The translations under genes were made by a program, and so were the position numbers. Below, one piece after another: positions 47,713 through 57,505 of a stretch of DNA of 64,000 nucleotides; within the stretch, counting starts at the first letter, position 1; each line of letters begins with the position of its first letter. The stretch lies in contig JAHQWE010000089.1 in assembly GCA_019633985.1 (NCBI GenBank), positions 1 to 64,000 on the forward strand, read 5' to 3'. Source of the stretch: Acidiferrobacterales bacterium (GTDB lineage: Bacteria > Pseudomonadota > Gammaproteobacteria > Arenicellales > Poriferihabitantaceae). The notes beneath the pieces were generated by a model. That model was not told the origin of the DNA. It did not search any database and saw only the letters and a program-made list of their open reading frames with translations.

Positions 47713-48180
47713 ATGTCTGAAACTAAAGACCTACAACCACAGGAAAAACTGAGTGGCCTGGAATTGCTGCAACAGATCGTCGATGGTGAGCGCCCACATC
47801 CAACTATCGCGGGTGTCATCAATATGCGCTTTGAGCAAATTGAAAAGGGCAGGGTGCTTTTTTCAGCGATGGCTGATGATCGACATATCAATCCAATGGA
47901 TGGTGTTCATGGTGGTTTTTGCGCTACCTTGCTCGATTCTGTCACCGGTTGTGCGGTACATTCCGCGCTGGAAGCGGGTGTTCCATTTGGCACGATTGAA
48001 CTCAATGTTAAAATGATGCGGCCCGTTCCCAAAGGCCAGCGTCTCATTGCAGAGGGGAAATTGATTAACCTTTCTCGTTCTCTTGGTGTGTCAGAGGGTA
48101 CGGTCAAAGATGAGGCAGGTAAGCTTTACGCACATGCCACCTCGACCTGCATGTTAATCAGATCGAAATCGACCCCATGA
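47713..48180 (+). CDS. PaaI-family hotdog-fold thioesterase
   Basis: A 155-residue acyl-CoA thioesterase-like protein. The central helix signature INPMDGVHGGFCATLLDSV (residues 60-78) holds the HGG motif and catalytic acid region of the PaaI group, followed by the strand ELNVKMMRPVPKGQRL. The substrate acyl group cannot be told; PaaI itself acts on phenylacetyl-CoA derivatives. Its stop overlaps the start of the mandelate-racemase-like gene (ATGA), which ties the two together, perhaps in aromatic acid use. That link is inference. Confidence 0.85.
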   Translation: MSETKDLQPQEKLSGLELLQQIVDGERPHPTIAGVINMRFEQIEKGRVLFSAMADDRHINPMDGVHGGFCATLLDSVTGCAVHSALEAGVPFGTIELNVKMMRPVPKGQRLIAEGKLINLSRSLGVSEGTVKDEAGKLYAHATSTCMLIRSKSTP

Positions 48181-49256
48181 GTGACATTCATATCCTGTCA
48201 GTGGCAGTCAGGGTAGCAAAAGTTCCGCTACCAGAACCACATCGAACCGCATCCGCCGTGATCAGCGAATCGCCGTTAGTGTTGATCGATGTCACTGCCA
48301 GCGACGGTACTGTTGGACATGGTTTGCTGTTTACCTATACTCCAGCCGCACTCGGACCAACTGCGCAGCTAGTAGAAAATATCGCGCCTCTGCTTGAAAA
48401 TCAGTCGCTGGCGCCAAAACAACTATCTCTTGAACTCGCGGCGAAGTTTCGGTTGCTGGGTACACAGGGGATTGTTGGCATGGCATTGGCGGGTATTGAT
48501 ATGGCGCTTTGGGACTGCCTGGCACGATGTCACCATTTATCGCTGGTCACGCTGTTGGGCGGAAACAGTAAAGCCGTCAAACCTTATGGGGCAGTCGGTT
48601 TTGATGGCATAAAGGGAAGCGCGCGAGCGGCAGAAAATCTGGCTAAACAAGGTTTTCTCGGGGTGAAAGCGAAAATTGGTTACCCCACACTAAGCGAGGA
48701 TCTCGAAACCATTCGCGCGATGCGATCGGCGGTGGGCGATGATTTTGCCATTATGGTGGATTACAACCAGTCGTTGGATCCTGCTGAGGCTTTGAGACGA
48801 CTATGCCATCTTGACGACGAAGGTCTGACCTGGATAGAAGAGCCGATAAAGGCAATCGACTACAGTAGTTACAAAAAGCTGGCAGCAGCGTTTAACACAC
48901 CCATTCAGTGTGGCGAGAACTGGTGGGGCATCGCGGATATGCAACATTCATTATGTGCAGAGGCATCTAATTTGGTGATGCCCGACGTAATGAAAATCGG
49001 TGGGGTAACCGGCTGGCTGGAAGCCGCTGCACTCGCAGCAGCGCACAATATTCCAATGTCAAATCATTTGTGGCCGGAACTGAGCGCACGACTAATGAGT
49101 GTCACCCCTACCGCTCACTGGCTGGAGTATTCCGACTGGTGGAATCCGATTTTGCAGGAACCTCTACAGATTGAGAGGGGCTATACCGTCATGGATCATC
49201 GGCTGGGTTCGGGCATAGAGTGGGATGAAGAGGTAATTTGCAAATATGTTTGCTGA
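48177..49256 (+). CDS. mandelate racemase homologue (enolase superfamily)
   Basis: A 359-residue protein, the same length as Pseudomonas putida mandelate racemase. Every catalytic residue falls at the same number: Lys164 and Lys166 (VKAKIG), metal ligands Asp195, Glu221 and Glu247, Asn197, the Asp270-His297 dyad (MPDVMKIGG, SNHLWPE) and Glu317 (TPTAHWLE). So a two-base racemase with Mg2+ is likely. In the lid loop, position 22 is His where mandelate racemase has Val, and Val29 is Ile, so the substrate may differ from mandelate. No mandelate dehydrogenase or decarboxylase is nearby. Confidence 0.88.
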   Translation: MSDIHILSVAVRVAKVPLPEPHRTASAVISESPLVLIDVTASDGTVGHGLLFTYTPAALGPTAQLVENIAPLLENQSLAPKQLSLELAAKFRLLGTQGIVGMALAGIDMALWDCLARCHHLSLVTLLGGNSKAVKPYGAVGFDGIKGSARAAENLAKQGFLGVKAKIGYPTLSEDLETIRAMRSAVGDDFAIMVDYNQSLDPAEALRRLCHLDDEGLTWIEEPIKAIDYSSYKKLAAAFNTPIQCGENWWGIADMQHSLCAEASNLVMPDVMKIGGVTGWLEAAALAAAHNIPMSNHLWPELSARLMSVTPTAHWLEYSDWWNPILQEPLQIERGYTVMDHRLGSGIEWDEEVICKYVC

Positions 49257-49573
49257 TAGTACGTCGGAAAGATGTGATCAACTTGGCACGGGAAATTTCG
49301 CGATGCAAGATAGGGCTAGTCAAACGCAGCAGTAAGTTGTTTGGTCGAACGAAAAAATACAGCAGGGAAGAGGAGCGAAGGAAAGGGAATGTGGGTCCAA
49401 TCTCAAAAAATGATCAGTAGTTTTATTCGTATTCATTCTCCCTGCGACAACGGAGAAATTTGCTGACCACGAATCGTTTTATTGTCTAGTCACAACATGT
49501 TATTTGTTCGTGCCAAAATTTTGTGTGAGGCAACTGAAGATCCATTCGATGCATCCCTGACTCGAGTATGAAA
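49257..49573. other. non-coding gap between convergent genes
   Basis: The only frame here is a 60-residue basic one, out of step with any family and mostly an extension past the racemase-like stop; I do not accept it. A hairpin TTCTCC/GGAGAA lies at 49436-49457 with no U-tract. Nothing else stands out. Confidence 0.5.
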
Positions 49574-51055
49574 TTAAGTATCCGGTTCTGGATATAATTC
49601 ACTTAACCGAACTGATCGACCATTGCTTTGCATCAGTCTCACATGTTTTCTCTGTAGTTTTCTCGGTTCCGCGACGCCGCAGGAATGCGAAATAATTTCC
49701 ACGGCGTGGGTGATTTGATTGACATAGTTGGCAACCTTTACTGCCTTGTCCGCGGGGTTTAGCCCGCGTTGCAGTCGTTTGTCATGGGTTGTGATTCCGG
49801 TAGGGCAGGTATTCTTGTCACATCTTAAAGACTGGATGCATCCGAGAGCGAACATAAAACCTCTTGCCGACTGTACGGTATCTGCACCAGTACACAATGC
49901 CCATGCTACACCAGCCGGATTCACCAACTTACCAGAGGTAACAACTTTGATACGTTCTCTTAAGCCATATTGAATCAAGCTGTTTATTACCAGAGGCAGT
50001 GATTCTTTGATGGGCAACCCTACATGGTCCATTAACGTCATCGGCGCGGCACCAGTACCACCATCGCCGCTATCTATCGTGATGAAGTCGGGGGCCCATT
50101 CCATTCCCCGCCGATTAATTTCTGTGAAGCACTCATGGAGCCACCCCATGCCGCCAATCACCGCCTTGATGCCCACGGGTTTGCCGCTGACTTCGCGTAC
50201 ATGCTTGATCATCATTAGCAGATCATCAACGTTACCGACATCGAGGTGACGATTGGGAGAAATGGATGATTGACCCATGGGTATTCCGCGGATTTCAGCA
50301 ATTTCTTTAGTGACCTTGGTCGCAGGAAGTATGCCGCCTTTACCTGGTTTTGCACCTTGCGATAGTTTGATTTCGACCATTTTTACCTGATCATGATCGG
50401 TGACATTTCTCAACTTTGCGTCATCAAGCTTGCCATCTGCGTCCCGGATTCCATACTTTGCGGTACCAAACTGAAATACCACATCAGCGCCACCTTCCAG
50501 GTGATACGGCGATAATCCGCCTTCGCCGGTGTTAATCCAACAGCCTGCTTCCCGAGCTCCCTTGGACAGAGCGATTACCGCAGGTTTGGAAATCGCCCCG
50601 AAACTCATCGCCGATATGTTGATAATGGCATTAGTGACATAAGGGTGTTTGCAATAACCATCGCCAAATGTCACCGCGGCAGGTGATTGATGTTGCTCGT
50701 CAAGTAGGGGAAATGCTGCATTTTCAAATATCAGAGTGCCGACCGGATCTAGGCTACGGGTTGAACCGAATGCAATGGTGGTGCTTTTGTCTTTACTCGC
50801 GCGCTCAATCCATTGGCGTTCTGCCCGATTAAATGGCATTTCTTCGCGATCCATCGCGAAGAAGTACTGCCTGAAGAATTCTCCAAGTGTGCTGAAAATA
50901 TAGCGGAAGTGTCCGATGACCGGATAGTTTCGCAGCACTGCATCTTTGGTCTGGGTAACGTCGCGAACATAAACAATAATAATTAGCAGAACCACCAGCC
51001 CTACCACGAGTAAGAAAATATCGGAGAGCGCTGATATCCAGGGCGACATCGTCAT
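49574..51055 (-). CDS. membrane-anchored FMN-binding glutamate synthase-like protein
   Basis: A 493-residue protein with one N-terminal membrane helix (about residues 12-31) and then the glutamate synthase central (FMN/2-oxoglutarate) domain: NISAMSFGAISKPAVIALS, WINTGEGGLSPYH, KPGKGGILPATKVT, and FITIDSGDGGTGAAP. Three cysteines in GCIQSLRCDKNTCPTG match the 3Fe-4S site of GltB. There is no glutaminase domain, so it cannot be ordinary glutamate synthase on its own. The family is widespread but its reaction is not settled. Single gene. Confidence 0.88.
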   Translation of the reverse strand: MTMSPWISALSDIFLLVVGLVVLLIIIVYVRDVTQTKDAVLRNYPVIGHFRYIFSTLGEFFRQYFFAMDREEMPFNRAERQWIERASKDKSTTIAFGSTRSLDPVGTLIFENAAFPLLDEQHQSPAAVTFGDGYCKHPYVTNAIINISAMSFGAISKPAVIALSKGAREAGCWINTGEGGLSPYHLEGGADVVFQFGTAKYGIRDADGKLDDAKLRNVTDHDQVKMVEIKLSQGAKPGKGGILPATKVTKEIAEIRGIPMGQSSISPNRHLDVGNVDDLLMMIKHVREVSGKPVGIKAVIGGMGWLHECFTEINRRGMEWAPDFITIDSGDGGTGAAPMTLMDHVGLPIKESLPLVINSLIQYGLRERIKVVTSGKLVNPAGVAWALCTGADTVQSARGFMFALGCIQSLRCDKNTCPTGITTHDKRLQRGLNPADKAVKVANYVNQITHAVEIISHSCGVAEPRKLQRKHVRLMQSNGRSVRLSELYPEPDT

Positions 51056-51182
51056 AGTGGGAAGATCTTCAGAAAATTAAAACTGCAGATTATGCCTAGC
51101 GTAGGGATTTGCCTCCAGTGCAAATCTCCATGCGTAACCGAATCGAATGGTCGACTAAAGTGACGTAGTGTAACCAGCTAGG

Positions 51183-52349
51183 CTAACTGTTAAAAAAGTC
51201 TTTGAATTTGCCATACCCTTCTTTTTCAAGATCATCTTTGGCTACAAAACGCAATGCAGCAGAGTTCAAACAATAGCGTAAACCGGTGGGTGCAGGTCCA
51301 TCTTTAAACACGTGCCCAAGATGCGAATCCGCATTTTTACTCCTGACCTCTGTTCGAGGAAGTCCTAACTTGAAGTCGAGAGAGGTTTTGATAAAGTTTT
51401 TGTTGATCGGCTGGGTAAAACTTGGCCAGCCTGTACCCGATCGATATTTATCTTGGGATGAAAAAAGCGGCTCCCCGCTCACAATATCGACATAGATCCC
51501 TTCTTCTTTGTTGTTCCAATAGGCGTTATTAAACGGGCGTTCGGTTCCATCAAGTTGTGTCACCTGATACTGGATTTTGGTTAATCGTTGACGAAGTTCC
51601 TCATCGCTTGGTTTTTGGTAGGCTGAGCTCGATTTGGTTCTATCAGGTTTTGTTACCGCAGCTGAAGTTTCGTCTTGGTATTTTTTGTGTAACTCTTCAC
51701 CCCATACTTTCTCCAGGAACTGGTCACGCCCAGAACCGTGACGATAAACTTTATACTGAAAAGGGCTCTTTTTATAGTAATCCTGGTGGTAACTCTCTGC
51801 TTCCCAAAACTGACCGAGCGGCAGCAGTTCCACGGCGAGTGGTTTGCTGAAGCGCTTGGACTGCTTAAGTTTCTTGAGGGAGCTTTCCGCGGCAGTCTTT
51901 TGCTCATCATCGTGATAGAAGATCGCAGGGCGGTACATGCTGCCACGGTCAACAAACTGACCATCGGGATCCGTAGGATCGATCTCACGCCAAAATTGAT
52001 GGAGCAGTCCTTCATAAGAGATCACCGTCGGGTCGTAATGAATCTGGACGGTTTCTGTATGACCGGTGTTGCCGGCGCCAACGTCATGATAGGTTGGGTT
52101 CTCCGTATTACCACCCGCATAACCTGACACAGCTTTTTTAACACCCGGTATTTTCTCAAAAGTGGATTCGATACACCAAAAGCATCCCCCGGCAAGTGTG
52201 GCAATTTCCAATTCACCCATCGCGTCCGCATTGTCTGCAGGGGTAGCTTCTTCGTTGGTACTGGTGGATATAGGATCTACACCCACAAAAAAAATCACCG
52301 CCGAGCAAATGCCCAGCACGGCAACGACTTTGAGAACTGTCGATTTCAT
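51183..52349 (-). CDS. msrAB: MsrA-MsrB fusion, methionine sulfoxide reductase
   Basis: A 388-residue fusion. An N-terminal hydrophobic segment (about 7-24) should export or anchor it in the periplasm. The MsrA domain has GCFWCIES with catalytic Cys56, and the YHQDYYKK end. The MsrB domain (from about 245) has SGTGWPSF and the catalytic Cys in [11 protein letters not shown]. The paired CxxC zinc motifs seen in many MsrB are absent (ADSHLGHVF in place of a Cys-containing stretch). It repairs S- and R-methionine sulfoxide on envelope proteins. It is divergent from pdxJ. Confidence 0.94.
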   Translation of the reverse strand: MKSTVLKVVAVLGICSAVIFFVGVDPISTSTNEEATPADNADAMGELEIATLAGGCFWCIESTFEKIPGVKKAVSGYAGGNTENPTYHDVGAGNTGHTETVQIHYDPTVISYEGLLHQFWREIDPTDPDGQFVDRGSMYRPAIFYHDDEQKTAAESSLKKLKQSKRFSKPLAVELLPLGQFWEAESYHQDYYKKSPFQYKVYRHGSGRDQFLEKVWGEELHKKYQDETSAAVTKPDRTKSSSAYQKPSDEELRQRLTKIQYQVTQLDGTERPFNNAYWNNKEEGIYVDIVSGEPLFSSQDKYRSGTGWPSFTQPINKNFIKTSLDFKLGLPRTEVRSKNADSHLGHVFKDGPAPTGLRYCLNSAALRFVAKDDLEKEGYGKFKDFFNS

Positions 52350-52534
52350 TCCTAAATTCGTAATGACCAGATAGAGAGTATGCGAGATGGACTATCAATA
52401 CAGAGTGAAGTTCAACAGGATGCCGGAATATCCAGGACCATGATGACGTCGAAAACCGATTGTTGCCAGCGGAATGAAATCCTGTGATAGTCACCTATTA
52501 GTGATTTCACCAGTTTTTAAACGAGGCGGCACAA

Positions 52535-53269
52535 ATGACAACACTAAGCGTAAATCTAAATAAAATTGCGCTGCTTAGAAATTCCAGGGGCAGAGATTAC
52601 CCCAATGTTCTGCATTACGCGGAAAAAATGCTGAACCTGGGAGTAAAAGGTATAACCGTTCATCCGCGACAGGATGAGCGGCATATCACACGAAAAGATA
52701 CGATTGATCTTGCGGCGATGCTCGCACCGATTGATGGTGTGGAATTGAATGTGGAGGGCTATCCATCAGAAGATTTTTTGCAGCTGATTGAGAAAACTCA
52801 GCCAGATCAGTGCACCTTGGTACCTGATGCGACAGATCAACTCACTTCCGACCATGGATGGCAGGTCGCGCAAAGCCAGTCTATTCTGGAACCGGCGCTG
52901 GTTAGAATTCAGAATGCCGGTGCACGGGCCGCTTTGTTTTTGGATCCCGATGTGGCTCAAGTAAAGGCGGTTGCGAATTCGGGTTACGATCGAATTGAAC
53001 TGTATACCGAAGCTTATGCGGAAAGTTTTGGCCACGCAGAACAACAGAGGGTGCTGGAGCGCTATATTCAAGCCAAGGACGCGGCGGTGACTTCTGGTCT
53101 CGGTGTCAATGCAGGACACGACCTCGACCTGAAAAATTTAGCGGTTTTCCTAGCTATTGGTGACATCCTGGAGGTTTCCATCGGGCATGCACTGACCATT
53201 GAAAGTATCGATCAGGGTATTGAACAAGTGGTCAATCGCTATCTGCAAATCTGCAACTCGGCCCCCTGA
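52535..53269 (+). CDS. pdxJ: pyridoxine 5'-phosphate synthase
   Basis: A 244-residue TIM barrel that condenses 1-deoxyxylulose 5-phosphate with aminoacetone 3-phosphate to form vitamin B6. The N-terminus SVNLNKIALLRNSRG, the ITVHPRQDERHI active-site loop, the VELNVEGYPS strand with catalytic Glu and the LGVNAGHDLDLKNL loop are diagnostic. It often follows recO, but here stands alone behind a 185-base gap shared with msrAB. Confidence 0.96.
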   Translation: MTTLSVNLNKIALLRNSRGRDYPNVLHYAEKMLNLGVKGITVHPRQDERHITRKDTIDLAAMLAPIDGVELNVEGYPSEDFLQLIEKTQPDQCTLVPDATDQLTSDHGWQVAQSQSILEPALVRIQNAGARAALFLDPDVAQVKAVANSGYDRIELYTEAYAESFGHAEQQRVLERYIQAKDAAVTSGLGVNAGHDLDLKNLAVFLAIGDILEVSIGHALTIESIDQGIEQVVNRYLQICNSAP

Positions 53270-53320
53270 GGAACCGTGTCGGACCATGCAAGACCAATAA
53301 CGGTGACTTCAACTCCAACA

Positions 53321-53707
53321 TCAAGAGGGTTCGATAATCAGCGCCGCTGCTACTGATCGAGCGTCGGCGAGAAGGATGTTATAGGTGCGGCAAGCTGCAG
53401 CGGTGTCCATCACTTCTAGGCCCATCTGCTTTTCTACGATAGGACGGGTGAGGGTAGGATCAGGAAATCGAATCGAATTCCCTGTACCGAGCAGAATTAC
53501 CTCTGTGTTCAGATTCGACAATTGTAAATAGTCAGATTCGGTCAGGCTTTCGAGATTCGTCACCTCCCAAATTTCAACACCGGCAGGGGACAAGATCAAA
53601 CTCGAAGTGTATTTTTGTTCTCCAATGAGAATTTTGAACTGCCCCTCAGAACCGACTAAACCCTTAATTAAAGTGCGTTCGGCTGATTTATCTAAATTGA
53701 GCTGCAT
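53321..53707 (-). CDS. Mth938-like (DUF498) domain protein
   Basis: A 128-residue protein of the Mth938/NDUFAF3-like family. Signs are the IEVWE-like GVEIWEVTN strand, EVILLGTGNSIRFP near residue 70 and the final domain MDTAAACRTYNILLADARSVAAALI, which I cite as the AACRTYNILLADAR stretch. The fold is a small alpha/beta sandwich. The bacterial role is not known; mitochondrial relatives help assemble complex I. It is convergent with pdxJ, and 155 bases separate it from the divergent hom. Confidence 0.85.
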   Translation of the reverse strand: MQLNLDKSAERTLIKGLVGSEGQFKILIGEQKYTSSLILSPAGVEIWEVTNLESLTESDYLQLSNLNTEVILLGTGNSIRFPDPTLTRPIVEKQMGLEVMDTAAACRTYNILLADARSVAAALIIEPS

Positions 53708-53862
53708 ACCGTCGATTTTACGTCTATTGGAGGCTGAAGATAGTGTTGTTTTAACCCAGAATATTCAAGGGTAGTGGGATTTGGGGCCATCTCTAGATTT
53801 ATGTCACACGGTTCCTGTATAACCCGCTATTCCACAATCTTTTTATCTCTGAGAGAAGCAAA

Positions 53863-55173
53863 TTGAAAGTAGTTAATGTTGGTCTAATCGGGCTAGGCAC
53901 CGTCGGCACAGGAACCTTACGAATTCTACAGCGCAATGCCCAGGAGATCACCGGTCGAACCGGGCGTGACATTCGGGTGACAAGGGTCGCAGTTAGTGAC
54001 ATTAACAAGCCGCGCGATGCGAATCTTGAGGGCATTACGCTCTCTACAGATCCTTTGGACATCGCGCACGATCCAGAAATAGATATTGTAGTGGAAATGG
54101 TAGGTGGTGACTCAGTGGCGAAAGACGCCGTGCTCGCGGCGATTCAGCATGGCAAACACATCGTTACGGCGAACAAGGCGCTCATTGCTACCCATGGAAA
54201 CGAGATTTTTACGGCGGCGGAGAAGCAACAAGTGTCGGTCGCTTTCGAAGCTGCGGTAGCCGGCGGCATTCCGGTTATCAAAGCAATTCGTGAAGGTCTG
54301 GCTGCCAATCGAATTGAATGGCTGGCTGGAATTATTAATGGAACATGTAACTATATCTTGACCAGAATGGAGCAGGACGGTTTGGATTTTTCCAACGTCT
54401 TGGCCGACGCGCAAGCGCTGGGCTATGCAGAAGCAGACCCAGAGTTTGATATCGAAGGCATCGACGCCGCCCACAAGCTGACTATTCTCGCCTCTATTGC
54501 GTTTGGTATACCTCTGCAGTTTGAAAAGCTGCATGTTGAGGGAATAACCAGTATTACCATTGAAGATATTAGGTTCGCAGCTGAACTGGGGTTCAGGATC
54601 AAACATCTGGGAATCGCCAGGAGGTCCGAATCGGGGATTGAACTACGTGTGCATCCCGCAATGGTGCCCGCGGATCGTTTGATAGCCAGCGTCAATGGCG
54701 TCATGAATGCAACCCTGGTGCAATCAGATGCAGTCGGTCCAACGTTGTACTATGGGGCGGGAGCGGGTGCTGAACCAACCGGATCTGCGGTGGTCGCAGA
54801 TATTGTAGATGTTGTGCGGACGCTCGACGCCGATAGCGGCAGTCGTGTGCCCCATCTGGCCTTTGGTACAGGTACTATGCCCGAGCAGACGATTGTACCC
54901 ATGGGGCAAATTGAAACCGCATACTATCTGCGTATGAAGGTGATCAACCGGCCAGGCGTGCTGGCTGCTATTACACGTATCTTTGGAGACAGTGACATCA
55001 GTATTGCCACCATTTTGCAAAAAGGTCATGGTGACAACAACTCCGAAGTCACCATAATTATGCTTACGCAGCAGGCGCGCGAGAGCAATCTTGAACAGGC
55101 GGTAGCGCATGTACGTGAGCTTGACAGTGTCACCAGTGACATACAGTCGATTCGGTTGGAGAATCTGGCCTAG
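53863..55173 (+). CDS. hom: homoserine dehydrogenase
   Basis: A 436-residue monofunctional enzyme reducing aspartate semialdehyde to homoserine. It starts at TTG: VNVGLIGLGTVGTGTLRIL follows the family N-terminus, and GAGAG lies ten bases before. Catalytic-domain motifs VTANKALIATHG, GGIPVIKAIREGL, NGTCNYILTRM and the GYAEADPEFDIEGIDAAHKL stretch (shown here in part, GIDAAHKL) are complete. A C-terminal ACT domain (from about 350) implies threonine feedback. thrC, its usual neighbour in Pseudomonas, is not next to it; gspD follows after 67 bases. Confidence 0.96.
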   Translation: MKVVNVGLIGLGTVGTGTLRILQRNAQEITGRTGRDIRVTRVAVSDINKPRDANLEGITLSTDPLDIAHDPEIDIVVEMVGGDSVAKDAVLAAIQHGKHIVTANKALIATHGNEIFTAAEKQQVSVAFEAAVAGGIPVIKAIREGLAANRIEWLAGIINGTCNYILTRMEQDGLDFSNVLADAQALGYAEADPEFDIEGIDAAHKLTILASIAFGIPLQFEKLHVEGITSITIEDIRFAAELGFRIKHLGIARRSESGIELRVHPAMVPADRLIASVNGVMNATLVQSDAVGPTLYYGAGAGAEPTGSAVVADIVDVVRTLDADSGSRVPHLAFGTGTMPEQTIVPMGQIETAYYLRMKVINRPGVLAAITRIFGDSDISIATILQKGHGDNNSEVTIIMLTQQARESNLEQAVAHVRELDSVTSDIQSIRLENLA

Positions 55174-55240
55174 CCACCTTACAATGTGGACGGGCGATAA
55201 CGTCCAACTACACCATATTTAAGAGTAATCTCCCGGGCTT

Positions 55241-57493
55241 ATGCGATCCACCCAAAATGTCAACTGCAGAGTTTTGAAGAGTCGAATTCGGACGCGTGCA
55301 GAAATGGTGTCTGTGGTTATTGCCACGGCTGTGGCATGGTTCGCGCTCGTTAACCCGGTTTGGTCCCAAGAAGCCCAAGACGGTGGATTGGTAGATTTGT
55401 CTTTTCAACAGGATTTGCTCTACTACGCGCGACAAATTGCTGCCCCAGGCAGCACTCCGGCATTTGCGTTTGATAACCCGGATTCAAATTCAGACGCAGA
55501 CATCTCGACCCAGCGGCTAGATCAGCTTGTTACTGAGCTAAATGATACCCGTTCTCAAGTCCTCTTAGCGCAAAACACTACTGCACCGAATGCCGAGCAG
55601 GAAGAGTTTGCGGTTCAGGAAGGGGAAGATGGGGATGACGTCATTACCCTGAATTTTCAGGGCGCGGATATTAATGCACTGATTAGCCTGGTTTCTCAGG
55701 TGACCGAAAAAAGCTTTATCGTAGACCCACGGGTGAAAGGCAAGGTGACATTGGTTTCGGGTTCAGGATTACCCGCTGACGAGCTGTATGACATCTTTCT
55801 GTCAGTACTCGAAGTCAGTAATTTCGCCGCAGTACCGAGTGGAAATGTGGTCAAGATTCTGCCAAAGAATCTGATCAAGCAACATCCGACGCCGACGACC
55901 GACGAGCCTGGGCTGAACGACGAACAAATTACCCATATTGTGACATTGGAACATGCGTCGGTGAATGAACTGCTGCCCATTCTGAGGCCGCTGCTGCCGC
56001 CGACAGATCATATTGCGCCTCATGCTGGCAGTAACACGCTCATATTGACCGGAACTGCTGCGAACATCACCAGAACACTGTCGATGATCGAGCGAATGGA
56101 TAAAGCCCAACGCGGTATGGATATTCGTGTGATTTATTTAAAGCATGCTGATGCCGGAAAGCTTTCGCAAATAATTGGACAAACCCTGGCATCATTGAAT
56201 GCGGAAAGCGCCCGCACTGGACAAGCGCCTGTGAATGTTAGTGTGCAGGTTGATGAGGGTTTAAACGCCTTGGTTGTGCAAGCGCCAGAGCAGGAGTTTC
56301 CAGTGATTCAGGCCTTGATCGATCAGCTCGATATCGAGCGCCCTGAGGGGGGCGATACCCACGTCATTTATCTGAAGTTTGCCCAGGCTACTGAATTGGT
56401 GACATTGTTGAGTGGCTTACAACAACCTGCGACGCAGGACGAAAACGGCGCGGTGCAGCGGGCAGCGGTGAATATTCAAGCCGATGAACAAAGTAATGCT
56501 TTGGTCATTCGTGCTGATCAACAGGACTTTGAAGAAATCAAAGTGGTTGTAGAAAAGCTCGACATTCGCCGTTCACAGGTATTTGTTGAAACCATAATCG
56601 CCGAGGTATCGGTCAATAAAGAAGCGGAAATCGGCGTTGACTGGAGCACAAATCGTCGTACTTCTGATGGTGGTGATCTTTCGGCAAATACCGGGTTTTC
56701 GGATTCCAGCGGCGGGTTTCAAGTTGGCTTTGTAGACCGGTTTTTTACTAATCTCGCTGGTACAGTAGTACCGAATCTGAACGTGGTGCTCAGCGCACTG
56801 CGAGGAGATAGCAATACCAACATCATCTCGACCCCGAATTTACTCACCCTGGACAATGAATCTGCTGAGATCGTCGTCGGTCAGGAAGTGCCTTTTGTAA
56901 CTGGTAATTTCACCAGCAATGCCTCCACCACGGCGACCACCAACGATGGTAACAATACCAACACCGGTACTACTGGCGTAGTGAACCCATTTCAGACGAT
57001 CGAACGCAAGAACGTGGGGCTGACCCTGCGAGTGACTCCACAAATTAATGACGGCGATACGATTCGCCTCGAAGTGGAACAGGAGGTGTCCAGCGTCAGC
57101 CCAACCACGGTACAAGGGGCGTCGGATCTGATTACTGATACCCGTACTATTAATGCAACGGTGCAGGTGGATGACGAGCAAATTATTGTACTTGGTGGTT
57201 TGATTCGTGATGATTCAGTTGACACCCACCAATGGGTTCCTGTTCTTGGGAAGATTCCAGTAATCGGTGCGCTGTTTAGAAAGAAACGAAAGACCGCGGT
57301 TAAAACCAACCTAATGGTTTTTCTTCGACCTAAAATTATCCGCTCCCCCAATGACCTGGCTTTGTTGACCGAGGATCGCTATGAGTTTATCCGCAATGAG
57401 GAGGCAGAAAGTCAGCCGGATACGCGACGCTTATTACCTGGAGACCCGCCCCAGCTCAAAGCAGTGGACTGGAATGTCGAAAATCAAAGATAG
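55241..57493 (+). CDS. gspD: type II secretion outer-membrane secretin GspD
   Basis: A 750-residue secretin, about 100 longer than usual. A signal peptide (about residues 18-42, ending NPVWSQ) is followed by some 85 residues rich in Asp, Gln and Asn with no known domain. The N0 domain starts near residue 130 (VITLNFQGADINALISLV), then N1-N3 (each with a VIYLKHADA/VIYLKFAQA-type strand), and the C-domain with STPNLLTLDNESAEIVVGQE and VPVLGKIPVIGALFR. It forms the outer-membrane channel. gspC is not upstream. Confidence 0.96.
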   Translation: MRSTQNVNCRVLKSRIRTRAEMVSVVIATAVAWFALVNPVWSQEAQDGGLVDLSFQQDLLYYARQIAAPGSTPAFAFDNPDSNSDADISTQRLDQLVTELNDTRSQVLLAQNTTAPNAEQEEFAVQEGEDGDDVITLNFQGADINALISLVSQVTEKSFIVDPRVKGKVTLVSGSGLPADELYDIFLSVLEVSNFAAVPSGNVVKILPKNLIKQHPTPTTDEPGLNDEQITHIVTLEHASVNELLPILRPLLPPTDHIAPHAGSNTLILTGTAANITRTLSMIERMDKAQRGMDIRVIYLKHADAGKLSQIIGQTLASLNAESARTGQAPVNVSVQVDEGLNALVVQAPEQEFPVIQALIDQLDIERPEGGDTHVIYLKFAQATELVTLLSGLQQPATQDENGAVQRAAVNIQADEQSNALVIRADQQDFEEIKVVVEKLDIRRSQVFVETIIAEVSVNKEAEIGVDWSTNRRTSDGGDLSANTGFSDSSGGFQVGFVDRFFTNLAGTVVPNLNVVLSALRGDSNTNIISTPNLLTLDNESAEIVVGQEVPFVTGNFTSNASTTATTNDGNNTNTGTTGVVNPFQTIERKNVGLTLRVTPQINDGDTIRLEVEQEVSSVSPTTVQGASDLITDTRTINATVQVDDEQIIVLGGLIRDDSVDTHQWVPVLGKIPVIGALFRKKRKTAVKTNLMVFLRPKIIRSPNDLALLTEDRYEFIRNEEAESQPDTRRLLPGDPPQLKAVDWNVENQR

Positions 57494-57505
57494 CGAGTGG
57501 GAATC

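Noticed and set aside
49238..49420. 60-residue basic frame after the racemase-like gene
   Set aside because: It overlaps the end of the racemase-like gene, has no ribosome site and no recognisable domain.
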